Of a stretch of 9,419 bases of DNA, positions 1 to 7,299 are shown piece by piece; position 1 is the stretch's first letter; each line of letters starts with the position of its first letter. The translations under genes and the position numbers were made by a program. The DNA is from DATJPY01 sp035506135. GTDB taxonomy: Bacteria; Myxococcota_A; UBA9160; PR03. The stretch covers positions 1 to 9,419 of the forward strand of contig DATJPY010000012.1 in assembly GCA_035506135.1 (NCBI GenBank), written 5' to 3'. The notes below the pieces were generated by a model. That model did no database searches. It had not been told where the DNA came from and saw only the letters and a program-made list of their open reading frames with translations.

Positions 1-1400
1 TCGAGCTTCCCGGCGGCCACGTCCGAGAGCACGGCCCGGAACTTGCCGCTCGGCAGGCGCGGGATCGCGTCGACCACCTCGTAGCTGATCTCCAGGTCCT
101 CGCCCACGCGGCGCCGGAACTCCCGCTCGAGCGCGCGCTGCGCGATCTTGTCGAAGCCGGCGCGCGGAACCACGCGCACGACGATGCGCTGCGCGGACGG
201 CTGGTAGATCTGCGCCTCCTTCACGTCGAGCGCGTCCTTGAAGACGTGGTCGAGGCGGCCGATCCGGCGCCCATCGGGCGTGACCACGTAGTCCTCGATG
301 CGGCCGTCGATCTGCTCGAGGATCGGGCGCGAGCGGCCGCAGCTGCAGCCGCCGTGCTTGCGCAGCGTCGCCACGTCCCCGGTGCGGTAGCGCAGGAACG
401 GCATCGCCCGGTTGGCGAAGCCGGTAGAGATCACCTCGCCCCGCACCCACTCCTCGGTCTCCTCGTGCGGGTCGATCTCGACCGCGCAGAACTCCGTGTC
501 GATGTGGTAGGAGCCGGCCGGGCACTGCAGCGCCGAGACGCTGAACTCCGAGTGCCCGTAGCGGTCGGCGATCGGCGCACCGGTCGCGCTCGCGATCTGC
601 ACGCGGTGGAAGTCGAGCAGCGACTCCGAGGAGGTGAAGACCGCGCGCGGCGCCGCCTCGCCGAGCTTGATGCCGTGCTCCAGGATGTGTCGCGACACCA
701 GCGCGATGGCGGACGGGTAGCCCTGCCAGAAGCGGTAGCCGGGCCGCCGCAGCTCCGCGGCGTAGTGCTCGAGGTTCTCCGGCGTCATGTGGTAGATCGA
801 GAACAGCATGCGCCCGCGGGCGCGGTCGTAGCGCCAGAACGGCGGCCGGCGCTGGTGGAACGGCACCACCATCTGCCCGCCGAACGCCGCGTAGCGGTCG
901 TTGATGCGCACGCCGTACCACTCGCGCTGGCGCCAGATCACGGCGTACTCCCAGCCGAACGCCTCGCGCGTGTGGAACAGGTTGAGCGCCGTGCCCGTCG
1001 TGCCGCTCGAGTGGCCCGGCAGGATCTGGCGATCGGGCACCTCGTCGCTGCGCAGGTCGCGCGGGCGGCTGTGCACCATCTCCTTGTCGAGGCACGGGAC
1101 GAGCGGCAGGTCCTCGACCCCGCGGATCGAGTCGGGATCGATGCCCTCGCGCCCGAACAGGTCGCGGTAGTAGGGCACCGTCGACGCCGCCCAGTGCACC
1201 ATCTCACGCAGGCGCGAGTCCTGGTCGGCGCGCACCTCGTCCGCACTCGCGAAGTCCGACCGCTGCAGGTCCTTCAGGATCCGCTGGAACGGCGCTCCGA
1301 AGCGGTTGCGGTAGCTGCGCCAGCCCGCGGCCGACACGAGCATCTGTTGGAGGCTGACGGGGAGCGAGTCGTAGAGCGCTTGGAGCGAGAGGCGTGCCAT
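1..1400 (-). CDS. CapK/PaaK-like adenylate-forming ligase (phenylacetate-CoA ligase family), 3' end outside window
   Basis: The visible 466 residues are an ANL-superfamily adenylating enzyme of the phenylacetate-CoA ligase/CapK type. Seen in the sequence: the ATP P-loop H-S-S-G-T-T-G at residues 130-136, D-R-Y-G-H-S-E at 279-285, Y-R-T-G-D at 338-342 and a late P-S-G-K (K453) in the position of the C-terminal-domain catalytic lysine. A G-C-x-C-G-R segment at 351-355 resembles the Cys pair common in CapK homologues. The ATG at 1398-1400 lies 25 nt after the stop of the upstream oxidoreductase gene, so co-transcription is likely; the ribosome site is weak. CapK homologues are recurrent in capsule and exopolysaccharide loci, where their substrate is generally unknown. 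Activation of an acyl or amino-acid group for polymer decoration is an inference; true phenylacetate catabolism is unlikely because no paa genes are seen. The end of the gene is off the left edge, with only a few residues likely missing. Confidence 0.88.
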   Translation of the reverse strand, partial: MARLSLQALYDSLPVSLQQMLVSAAGWRSYRNRFGAPFQRILKDLQRSDFASADEVRADQDSRLREMVHWAASTVPYYRDLFGREGIDPDSIRGVEDLPLVPCLDKEMVHSRPRDLRSDEVPDRQILPGHSSGTTGTALNLFHTREAFGWEYAVIWRQREWYGVRINDRYAAFGGQMVVPFHQRRPPFWRYDRARGRMLFSIYHMTPENLEHYAAELRRPGYRFWQGYPSAIALVSRHILEHGIKLGEAAPRAVFTSSESLLDFHRVQIASATGAPIADRYGHSEFSVSALQCPAGSYHIDTEFCAVEIDPHEETEEWVRGEVISTGFANRAMPFLRYRTGDVATLRKHGGCSCGRSRPILEQIDGRIEDYVVTPDGRRIGRLDHVFKDALDVKEAQIYQPSAQRIVVRVVPRAGFDKIAQRALEREFRRRVGEDLEISYEVVDAIPRLPSGKFRAVLSDVAAGKL

Positions 1401-1425
1401 GCTTCAGCGGCTCATCCGATCCGGC

Positions 1426-3579
1426 TCAACCCACGAGCGCGCGCGGCGCCCCGCTGCGGAGGGATTCGAGCACGGCGAGGGTAGCGCGCGAGCTGGCCAG
1501 CGACTGCGAGAAGGGAATCGGCATCTCGCCGCCGCTGCGCACCGCGGCGAGGAAGCGGCGCATCTCCTCCTCGAAGCCCTTGTCCTGGTTCGCCGCGCGC
1601 ACGCGGCGCACCCGGCCGCCGCGCGCCAGCTCGACGCTGCGGAAGTCGTCGAGGACCGCGACGCTGCCCTCGCCGTAGACCTCGAGGCGCTCCTTCGGCA
1701 TTCGGTCGTCGCCGAGCGCGGTGTAGATCAGCGTCGCGACCGACCCGTCGGCGAAGCGCAGCGTCACCGCGACGTTGTCGTCGCCCCGATAGCGCGAGTC
1801 GCCCGCGATGCCCTCGGCCGCCACCCGTTCCGGCGGCGCGCCGGCCAGGTGCTGCAGCAGGTCGACGAAGTGGCAGGCCTCGCCGAGGATGCGCCCGCCC
1901 CCCTCGACCGGATCGTGGACCCAGTGCTCGGGCGGGATGAACCCGGCGTTCACGCGGTACTGCATCACCAGCGGATGGCTGCGCCCGGCGAAGTGCCGCT
2001 CGATCTCGCCGACCAGCGGCGCGAAGCGCCGGTTGAAGCCGACCATCACGTCGCCGCGCGACGCCTCGCGCGCGCGGGCGACGGCGTCGAGGTCTTCGTG
2101 CGAGAGCGCAAGCGGCTTCTCGGTGAACACCCACTTTCCCGCCTCGAGGGCGCGGATCGCGAGCGGCGCGTGCAGGTGGTGGCGGGTCAGGATGAACACG
2201 ACGTCGACGTCGGGGTTCGCGATCACCTCTTCGGCGGACGAGGTCGCCTGCCGGAAGCCGTACGCCTGGCCGATGCGCTGCGCGGTGGTGCCGCCGGCCG
2301 ACGCGATCGAGATCGGGTCGAAGCCCCCGGCAGCCTTGAGCGCCGGCAGCAGCACGGACTGCCCGAAGCCGCCGGCGCCGACCACGCCGATGCCGACGCG
2401 GTCGCGCGCGCGCGGCGCCGCCGAGAGCCGCACCTCGGGCGCGGGCGCCTTGGGCGCCTCGTCGTCCGCGCCGTACTCGAGCAGGACGCCGAGGTACGGC
2501 TCGCTGCCCGACGAGATCAGCCCGTACGCGGCCAGCGCGTCGCCGATCGCGAAGCGATGCGTGACGAGCGGCGCGAGCTGCAGGCGCCCGTCGGCGATCA
2601 GGTCCAGCACGGCCTCGAGGTTGCGCTGCTCGGTCCAGCGCACGTGCGCGATCGGGTAGTCGAAGCCGCGCTCCTCGAAGTCCGGGTCGTGGCGGCCGGG
2701 GCCGTACGACATCGACATGCGCAGCTCGAGCTCCTTGCGGTAGTAGAGCGAGCGCGGCACCTCCATCCCGACCAGCCCGACCACGACGACGCGCCCGCGC
2801 ATTCGGGCGATCTCGCCGGCCTGCTCCAGCGGGCCCGCGCTCGCGCTCGAGGCGGCGACGATCACCGCGTCGATGCCCTGCCCGCGCGCGAAGCGCTCGG
2901 CCGCGCGCTCGAGGTCGTCGGACGCGGCGAGCTGCGCGCCGAGCCGCTCGGCGAGCGCGGCGCGCGCCGGGTTGGGGTCGAAGCCGAGCACCTGGCAGCC
3001 GTTCGCCCGCAGGAGCTGGACCGTGAGCTGGCCGATCAGCCCGAGGCCCAGCACGGCGACCCGTTCGCCGAGCGTCGGGGCCGCCTGCCGCACGCCCTGC
3101 AGCGCGATGGCGCCGACCGTCGCGAATGCGGCCGCGTCCATCGCCACACCGTCCGGAAGCCGTGCCAGCAGATTGCGCGGGACGTAGTTGTAGTCGGCGT
3201 GGTTGGCGTAGCCGGCGCCGGCGCAGGCGACCCGGTCTCCCACCTGGAACTCGTGGACGTTCTCGCCCACCTCGACCACGACGCCCGCGCTCGAGTAGCC
3301 CAGCGGGATCGGCGTATCGAGCTTGCTCTGCATCTTGCGGAAGGCGGTCATCACGCCCTGCTTGCGGGCGGTCTTGATCACCTTGCGCACCAGGTCGGGA
3401 CGCGCGCGCGCCTTCGCGATCAGGCTCTTGCGCGCCAGATCGACGATCATCTTCTCGGTGCCGGCCGACACCAGAGAGCGTACGGTGCGGACGAGCACGC
3501 CGCCGGGTCGCACCGCCGGCGGCGGCACCTCCTCGACCCGCATCTCGCCGGTCCGGTAGGACTGGATCAGCTGGCGCAT
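1426..3579 (-). CDS. Bi-domain oxidoreductase: MDR alcohol-dehydrogenase-like domain fused to Gfo/Idh/MocA domain
   Basis: The 717-residue protein has two Rossmann units. Residues 1-370 form a medium-chain dehydrogenase-like domain with the NAD(P) motif G-L-G-L-I-G at 178-183. A linker rich in Ala, Pro and Glu covers about 371-393. Residues 394-717 form a Gfo/Idh/MocA domain with G-A-G-G-F-G at 401-406 and the E-K-P motif at 487-489 (K488 being the usual catalytic lysine). In the MDR half the usual zinc-site G-H-E is replaced by L-G-Y-S-S-A-G (92-98), and the four-Cys structural lobe is absent, so this half is probably zinc-independent. In the second half the usual D-x-G-x-H reads G-E-A-C-H (H570). 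A strong AAGAGGAG lies just upstream of the ATG. Such fusions are known beside heparinase II/III genes in surface-polysaccharide loci. NAD(P)-dependent sugar or nucleotide-sugar oxidation is likely, but the substrate is not established. Confidence 0.92.
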   Translation of the reverse strand: MRQLIQSYRTGEMRVEEVPPPAVRPGGVLVRTVRSLVSAGTEKMIVDLARKSLIAKARARPDLVRKVIKTARKQGVMTAFRKMQSKLDTPIPLGYSSAGVVVEVGENVHEFQVGDRVACAGAGYANHADYNYVPRNLLARLPDGVAMDAAAFATVGAIALQGVRQAAPTLGERVAVLGLGLIGQLTVQLLRANGCQVLGFDPNPARAALAERLGAQLAASDDLERAAERFARGQGIDAVIVAASSASAGPLEQAGEIARMRGRVVVVGLVGMEVPRSLYYRKELELRMSMSYGPGRHDPDFEERGFDYPIAHVRWTEQRNLEAVLDLIADGRLQLAPLVTHRFAIGDALAAYGLISSGSEPYLGVLLEYGADDEAPKAPAPEVRLSAAPRARDRVGIGVVGAGGFGQSVLLPALKAAGGFDPISIASAGGTTAQRIGQAYGFRQATSSAEEVIANPDVDVVFILTRHHLHAPLAIRALEAGKWVFTEKPLALSHEDLDAVARAREASRGDVMVGFNRRFAPLVGEIERHFAGRSHPLVMQYRVNAGFIPPEHWVHDPVEGGGRILGEACHFVDLLQHLAGAPPERVAAEGIAGDSRYRGDDNVAVTLRFADGSVATLIYTALGDDRMPKERLEVYGEGSVAVLDDFRSVELARGGRVRRVRAANQDKGFEEEMRRFLAAVRSGGEMPIPFSQSLASSRATLAVLESLRSGAPRALVG

Positions 3580-3582
3580 CGA

Positions 3583-3590
3583 CTCCTCTT
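3583..3590 (-). promoter_or_regulatory. Ribosome binding site of the bi-domain oxidoreductase gene
   Basis: On the minus strand AAGAGGAG lies 3 nt before the ATG at 3577-3579. It is the clearest Shine-Dalgarno match in the minus-strand operon and fixes this start. The short spacing relies on the AAGAGG part for best geometry. Confidence 0.6.
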
Positions 3591-3608
3591 CGACCCGCGC
3601 CGCGGCGC

Positions 3609-3636
3609 GCCTGAGGCCCGCCGGGGGCCCTCAGGC
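3609..3636 (-). other. GC-rich hairpin over the manA stop codon
   Basis: An 8-bp arm (GCCTGAGG against CCTCAGGC) continues through a one-base bulge into three more G-C pairs, closing a 5-nt loop. It covers the manA stop codon and the first part of the 51-nt gap before the oxidoreductase gene. There is no T-run after it on the minus strand, so it is a poor intrinsic terminator. It could stabilise the upstream message or partly attenuate read-through. Its role is inferred; only the base pairing is seen. Confidence 0.4.
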
Positions 3637-4878
3637 CGCGGGCACCGCGGCGCGGAAGACGCGCCCGTCGCCCTCGACACGGTACGGGCCCACGGCCGCG
3701 GGCACCAGACAGCTCGCGCCGCGCACGAGCGCGAGGCCCGGGCCCGCCTCCGCGCGCGCCGCGACCTCGACCCGACCCCGCTCGCAGAGCAGGAGCTCGA
3801 TGCCGCCCCCCTCGACCTCGACCGGCCGGCCCGCGGCGGGCTCGAGCACCGACAGCTCGAACTCGGCGGCCGGCGTGCGGTAGGTGCGCAGCGAGGCCCC
3901 GTTCGGCGCACCGGCCGACGGGGGCGCCTCGGGCTCGAGCGGCAGCGGCCGTCGGCTCGCGAATCGCGCGACGCGCGACAGCTCGTCGAGATCGACGTGC
4001 TTCGGCGTGAGCCCGCCGCGCAGCACGTTGTCCGAGCTCGCCATGATCTCGACCGCCGTACCTTCGAGGTAGCAGTGGAGCTCCCCAGGCGACAGGAAGA
4101 GCGCCTGCCCGGGCCGCAGCGCGATCAGGTTCAGGAAGATCGGCGCGAGGACACCCGCATCGCCGGGGTGCGCGGCGGCCAGCCGCGCGACCCACGCGCA
4201 GGCGGGATCGCGCTCCGCGCGTCGGCCGGCCGCCGCGGCGGCGCGCTGCAGCGGCTCCTCGCGCGAGCGCGCGTCGGACGCGAACCAGCCCTGGAAGAAG
4301 CGGCGGATCGCCGGCGCATCGCCCTCGCCCGACGGGTCGCCCGGCCGGGGCCACAGCACCGACGCGAGCTCGCCGAGCCCGAGCACGTCGAGCCCGGCGG
4401 CGATCTCGGCGGCGGGCCGGAAGCCGCAGAGCGCCGAGAAGTCGCCGAGCGCGCAGACGAGCTCGGGCTTCGCGTGCGGGTCGGGATAGCGGCGCTCGCT
4501 CGCCGCGAGGGGTACGCCGCGTGCCTCCTCGCGCGCATGGCCGTGCTTCGCCTGCGCCGCGTCGGGGTGGGCCTGGATCGAGAGCGGCCGCTCGACGGCG
4601 AGCACCTTCAGCAGGAACGGGAGGCGCGGTCCGAAGCGGGCGGCGACCGCGCGGCCGAGGATCGCCTCGGGCGCGCGCTCGATCGCCTCGGCGAGCGACA
4701 GCGATCCGGTGTCGAGCGCAATCGACGTGGGCGCGCGCGGGTGGGCTCCGAGCCACAGCTCGGCCTGCGGCTCGGGACTGGGCGCGGGCTCCCCGAGCAG
4801 CTCGGCGAGAGCGGTCCGCGAGCCCCACGCGTAGCACTGGATGGCGCCGCGCAGCGGGTGGATTCGTTGCAGGTCCAT
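3631..4878 (-). CDS. manA: Mannose-6-phosphate isomerase, type I
   Basis: A 415-residue type I phosphomannose isomerase, a cytosolic zinc enzyme interconverting fructose-6-phosphate and mannose-6-phosphate. Its expected zinc ligands are visible: Q102 and H104 in I-Q-A-H-P-D, E139 in A-K-P-E-L, and H268 in G-E-L-H-C-Y. The hallmark stretch around 277-295 (E-I-M-A-S-S-D-N-V-L-R-G-G-L-T-P-K-H) carries the catalytic Arg287. The length fits the family, so the gene looks intact. The frame stays open 45 codons further upstream, but the homologous N-terminus begins at the ATG at 4876-4878 (M-D-L-Q-R-I-H-P-L), and an earlier start would overlap the divergent gene. No clear Shine-Dalgarno precedes this ATG. 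The gene leads the minus-strand set, 51 nt before the bi-domain oxidoreductase. It would supply mannose-6-phosphate towards GDP-mannose or derived sugars for a surface polymer; that link is inferred from context. Confidence 0.95.
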   Translation of the reverse strand: MDLQRIHPLRGAIQCYAWGSRTALAELLGEPAPSPEPQAELWLGAHPRAPTSIALDTGSLSLAEAIERAPEAILGRAVAARFGPRLPFLLKVLAVERPLSIQAHPDAAQAKHGHAREEARGVPLAASERRYPDPHAKPELVCALGDFSALCGFRPAAEIAAGLDVLGLGELASVLWPRPGDPSGEGDAPAIRRFFQGWFASDARSREEPLQRAAAAAGRRAERDPACAWVARLAAAHPGDAGVLAPIFLNLIALRPGQALFLSPGELHCYLEGTAVEIMASSDNVLRGGLTPKHVDLDELSRVARFASRRPLPLEPEAPPSAGAPNGASLRTYRTPAAEFELSVLEPAAGRPVEVEGGGIELLLCERGRVEVAARAEAGPGLALVRGASCLVPAAVGPYRVEGDGRVFRAAVPAA

Positions 4879-4896
4879 GAGGCGCGCCAGTATAGT
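4867..4896 (+). promoter_or_regulatory. Possible sigma-70-type promoter for the heparinase-like gene
   Basis: TATAGT at 4891-4896 differs from the consensus -10 box by one base. TTGCAG at 4867-4872, 18 bp upstream and inside the start of manA, is a partial -35 match. A start near 4903 would leave AGGAG at 4908-4912 in the leader, although that site is 16 nt from the ATG, longer than usual. TATA-type hexamers stand out in this GC-rich DNA. This is a prediction from sequence only. Confidence 0.35.
4889..4894 (-). promoter_or_regulatory. Possible -10 box for manA, overlapping the divergent promoter
   Basis: Read on the minus strand this is TATACT, one mismatch from consensus. It ends only 10 nt before the manA ATG, so a transcript from it would have almost no leader, matching the missing Shine-Dalgarno. 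No good -35 box is found at 16-18 bp spacing, which keeps this tentative. Confidence 0.25.
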
Positions 4897-4928
4897 CCCG
4901 CCCCTGCAGGAGAGTCCCGCCCGCGCCG

Positions 4929-6737
4929 ATGCCGATCCAGGACGCCGGTCGCACCCTGCGCACGCTGTCGCACCTGCGGCCGTCCCAGGTCTGGCACCGC
5001 GCGCGCCTGACACTGCGGCGCGCGCTCTGGTCGCGCCGGACGGCCGCGGTGGACGCGCGCTATCGCGGGCGCGCCGAGCCCTGGTCGCGCTGGCCGAGCG
5101 CGCATCCTGGCCTCGCGGCGGTCGCAGCGATGCGCGCAGCGCGCCGCGCTCCCGAGGCGGCGCTCGCTGCGGCGCGCGACGCCCTCGCCGGCCGCTTCTC
5201 GATGCTCGGCGAGACGCGCGAGCTCGGCGTGCCCGTCGCCTGGGACCGGCCCGATCTGATGCAGGCGCTGCTCTGGAAGACGCACCTGCACGAGTTCCCG
5301 TTCGCGCTCGATCTCGCCCTCGCCTTCCGAGCGACCGGCGACGCGCGCTTCCGCAGCGGGCTCCTCGATCTGATCGACTCGTGGGCCGCCGCCGAGCCGA
5401 TCGGGAAGCCGGGCTTCCACCGCGTCGCGTGGAACGAGCGCGTGGTCGCGACCCGGCTCATGAGCTGGGCGATCGCGGGCGAGCAGCTCGACCTCGAGCC
5501 GGCCGAGGGCGCGCGGCTCGCGCACGCCCTCGCCGTGCACGCGCTCTTCCTGCGCGACAACCTCGCGCTCGACCTGCTCGGCAACCACCTCTTCCGCGAC
5601 ACGGTGGCGCTCGCCTTCGCGAACGAGCTCCTCGGCGTCTGCCCCGACGGCCTCGCGCTCCTCGAGCGCGAGGTGCGCGCGCAGATCCTGCCTGACGGAG
5701 GCCACGTCGAGCGCTGCCCGATGTACCACGCCGTGTGCCTCCAGGACATGGTCGAGCTGCGCGCGCTCCTCGGCGCGCGCTCGCCGGCGTGGCTCGACGA
5801 CGCGGTCCGGCGCGCGGGCGGCTTCCTCGAGAGCGTTCGCCTCGGCGACGGCGACATCGCGCTGCTCGGCGACGGCTGGCGCGGCGAGGTCGACGTCGAA
5901 CGCCTGCTCGAGCAGGCGGCCGACGCCGGGCCGCTCGCCGCGCCGCACGAGCCGGAGCGCTGGAGCGGGCTCGTGCGGCTCGAGCGCGGGTCCGTGCGCG
6001 CGGTCGCGCGCGCGGGCCCGCACGGCCCCGACCACCAGCTCGGCCACGCGCACGCCGACCTGCTCTCGTTCGAGGCGAGCTTCGGCGCGCGGCGCGCCGT
6101 CGTCGACACGGGCACCGGCGTCTACCAGGCGGGGCCCGTGCGCCAGCGGCTGCGCTCGACGGCTGCGCACAACACCGTGGCGCTCGACGGCGAGGAGCTG
6201 CTCGAGGTGTGGTCGTCCTTCCGCAGCGGGCGGCGCGGGCGCGCGACCGTGCATGCGCGCGGCGAGACCGATCGCTGCGCGTGGCTCTGGGCATCGCACG
6301 ACGCCTACCGCCGGCTCGCCGGCGCGCCCGTGCCCCATCGCCTGCTGTGCGTGACCGACACCGGCCTGCTCGTCGTCGACGCGATCCTGGGTACGGGCCG
6401 CCATCGCATCGCCAGCCATCTGCACCTGCACCCCGATCTGCCGGCGGACGCGATCGCGGTCGCAGCGCTCGGCGCCGCGGCGGGACGCCGCAGCGTCCCC
6501 TACCACGAGCGCTTCAACCAGACGCGCGACATGACCGAGTGCTTCGTCGAGTGCGAGGCCGCGCTGCCGTGGGCGGGCGGCTGGCTGGTGCAGGCCGGCG
6601 CGCACGCGGCGCCGTCTGCGTCGCTCCGCCTCGAGCGCGGCGCCGTGTCGCTGCGCATCGAGGGGCCCGCGCCGGTCGAGCTCGACTGGAGCCTCGCCGC
6701 GCCGCCGAGCGCTGCCTCGGTCTCGATTCGCTGCTAG
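4929..6737 (+). CDS. Heparinase II/III family protein (polysaccharide lyase-like)
   Basis: The 602-residue protein has the two-part layout of heparinase II/III-like proteins: an alpha-helical N-terminal toroid (about 10-330) and a C-terminal beta-sandwich (about 345-595). Recognisable family motifs are N-H-L-F-R-D at 219-224, D-G-G-H-V-E-R-C-P-M-Y-H at 256-267, G-H-A-H-A-D at 372-377 and the A-A-H-N-T-V segment around H414, with Y399 before it. These include the His and Tyr residues expected of a lyase cleaving uronic-acid-containing chains by beta-elimination. No signal peptide is evident: the N-terminus is Arg-rich (T-L-R-x-L-S-H-L-R-P-S-Q), as in the versions found in exopolysaccharide loci. 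It may therefore act on cytosolic or membrane-bound intermediates, or use another export route. No in-frame start lies nearer the AGGAG at 4908, so the ATG at 4929 is the best choice. It diverges from manA and is followed by an ACT-domain gene after 9 nt. The substrate is unknown. Confidence 0.92.
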   Translation: MPIQDAGRTLRTLSHLRPSQVWHRARLTLRRALWSRRTAAVDARYRGRAEPWSRWPSAHPGLAAVAAMRAARRAPEAALAAARDALAGRFSMLGETRELGVPVAWDRPDLMQALLWKTHLHEFPFALDLALAFRATGDARFRSGLLDLIDSWAAAEPIGKPGFHRVAWNERVVATRLMSWAIAGEQLDLEPAEGARLAHALAVHALFLRDNLALDLLGNHLFRDTVALAFANELLGVCPDGLALLEREVRAQILPDGGHVERCPMYHAVCLQDMVELRALLGARSPAWLDDAVRRAGGFLESVRLGDGDIALLGDGWRGEVDVERLLEQAADAGPLAAPHEPERWSGLVRLERGSVRAVARAGPHGPDHQLGHAHADLLSFEASFGARRAVVDTGTGVYQAGPVRQRLRSTAAHNTVALDGEELLEVWSSFRSGRRGRATVHARGETDRCAWLWASHDAYRRLAGAPVPHRLLCVTDTGLLVVDAILGTGRHRIASHLHLHPDLPADAIAVAALGAAAGRRSVPYHERFNQTRDMTECFVECEAALPWAGGWLVQAGAHAAPSASLRLERGAVSLRIEGPAPVELDWSLAAPPSAASVSIRC

Positions 6738-6746
6738 GGTCGGCGC

Positions 6747-7283
6747 ATGAAGCGCTGGTTCATCCTCTCCGCCATCGGCCAGGATCGCCCCGGCCTGGTC
6801 GCCGACCTCGCGAAGCTCGTGTACGACTGCGACGCCAACCTCGAGGACTCGCGCATGACGATCCTCGGCAGCGACTTCGCGGTGATCCTGCTCGCCTCGT
6901 CGAGCGCCGCGGACGCCGCCGACCGCCTCGCGCTCGGCGCCAAGCGGCTGGAGCGCGACCACGGCCTCACGATCCTGCTCCGCGCGCTCGATGGCGGCCC
7001 GCGCAGCGCTGTCCCCGCGCCGGGCCACCGCCTCCACCGCGTGCGGGCCGCCGGCGCCGACCGCGCGGGGATCGTGGCCGGCGTCTGCCGCACGCTCGCC
7101 GAGCACGGCGTCAACATCGCCGAGCTCACCACCCGCGCGCGACCCGGCGAAGGCGGCTCGCCGCACTTCGAGATGTCGATGAGCGTCGAGGTCCCCGAGC
7201 GCCTCGACCTCGCCCGCCTGCGCGCCGCCCTCGAGCGCGAGGCGGACCGACTCGTGGTGGACGTGGAGATCGAGGAGGCGTAG
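6747..7283 (+). CDS. GcvR-like protein with two ACT domains
   Basis: A 178-residue protein made of two ACT domains, about residues 3-80 and 96-177. Both open with the typical strand-turn-helix: G-Q-D-R-P-G-L-V at 11-18 and A-D-R-A-G-I-V at 104-110, followed by a helix and then an N-[LI] strand (N31-L32, N123-I124). This double-ACT layout matches the glycine cleavage repressor GcvR and its relatives, which lack a DNA-binding domain and act by binding amino acids or partner proteins; no helix-turn-helix is seen here. The ATG follows the heparinase-like gene's stop by 9 nt, so the two are probably co-transcribed, with only a weak G-rich ribosome site. A link to polysaccharide metabolism is not obvious, and it may simply share the transcript. 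Codon use is high-GC like its upstream neighbours. GcvR function proper is unproven, so no gene symbol is given. Confidence 0.85.
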   Translation: MKRWFILSAIGQDRPGLVADLAKLVYDCDANLEDSRMTILGSDFAVILLASSSAADAADRLALGAKRLERDHGLTILLRALDGGPRSAVPAPGHRLHRVRAAGADRAGIVAGVCRTLAEHGVNIAELTTRARPGEGGSPHFEMSMSVEVPERLDLARLRAALEREADRLVVDVEIEEA

Positions 7284-7299
7284 GAAGCTGGAGGGGCTG

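Noticed and set aside
246..1484. 412-codon plus-strand frame opposite the CapK-like gene
   Set aside because: It shows the same Arg/Ala/Val-rich shadow signature; the minus strand encodes the full set of adenylating-enzyme motifs without a stop.
1399..5010. Very long open frames (about 1200 codons on plus, and a second frame on minus) over the manA/oxidoreductase region
   Set aside because: They are shadows produced by extreme third-position GC. Their translations are Arg/Ala/Gly-rich and low in complexity, while the manA and oxidoreductase frames carry clear family motifs.
4608..7166. 852-codon open frame on the minus strand opposite the heparinase-like and ACT genes
   Set aside because: Low-complexity Arg/Ala/Glu-rich translation, antisense to genes with recognisable conserved motifs.
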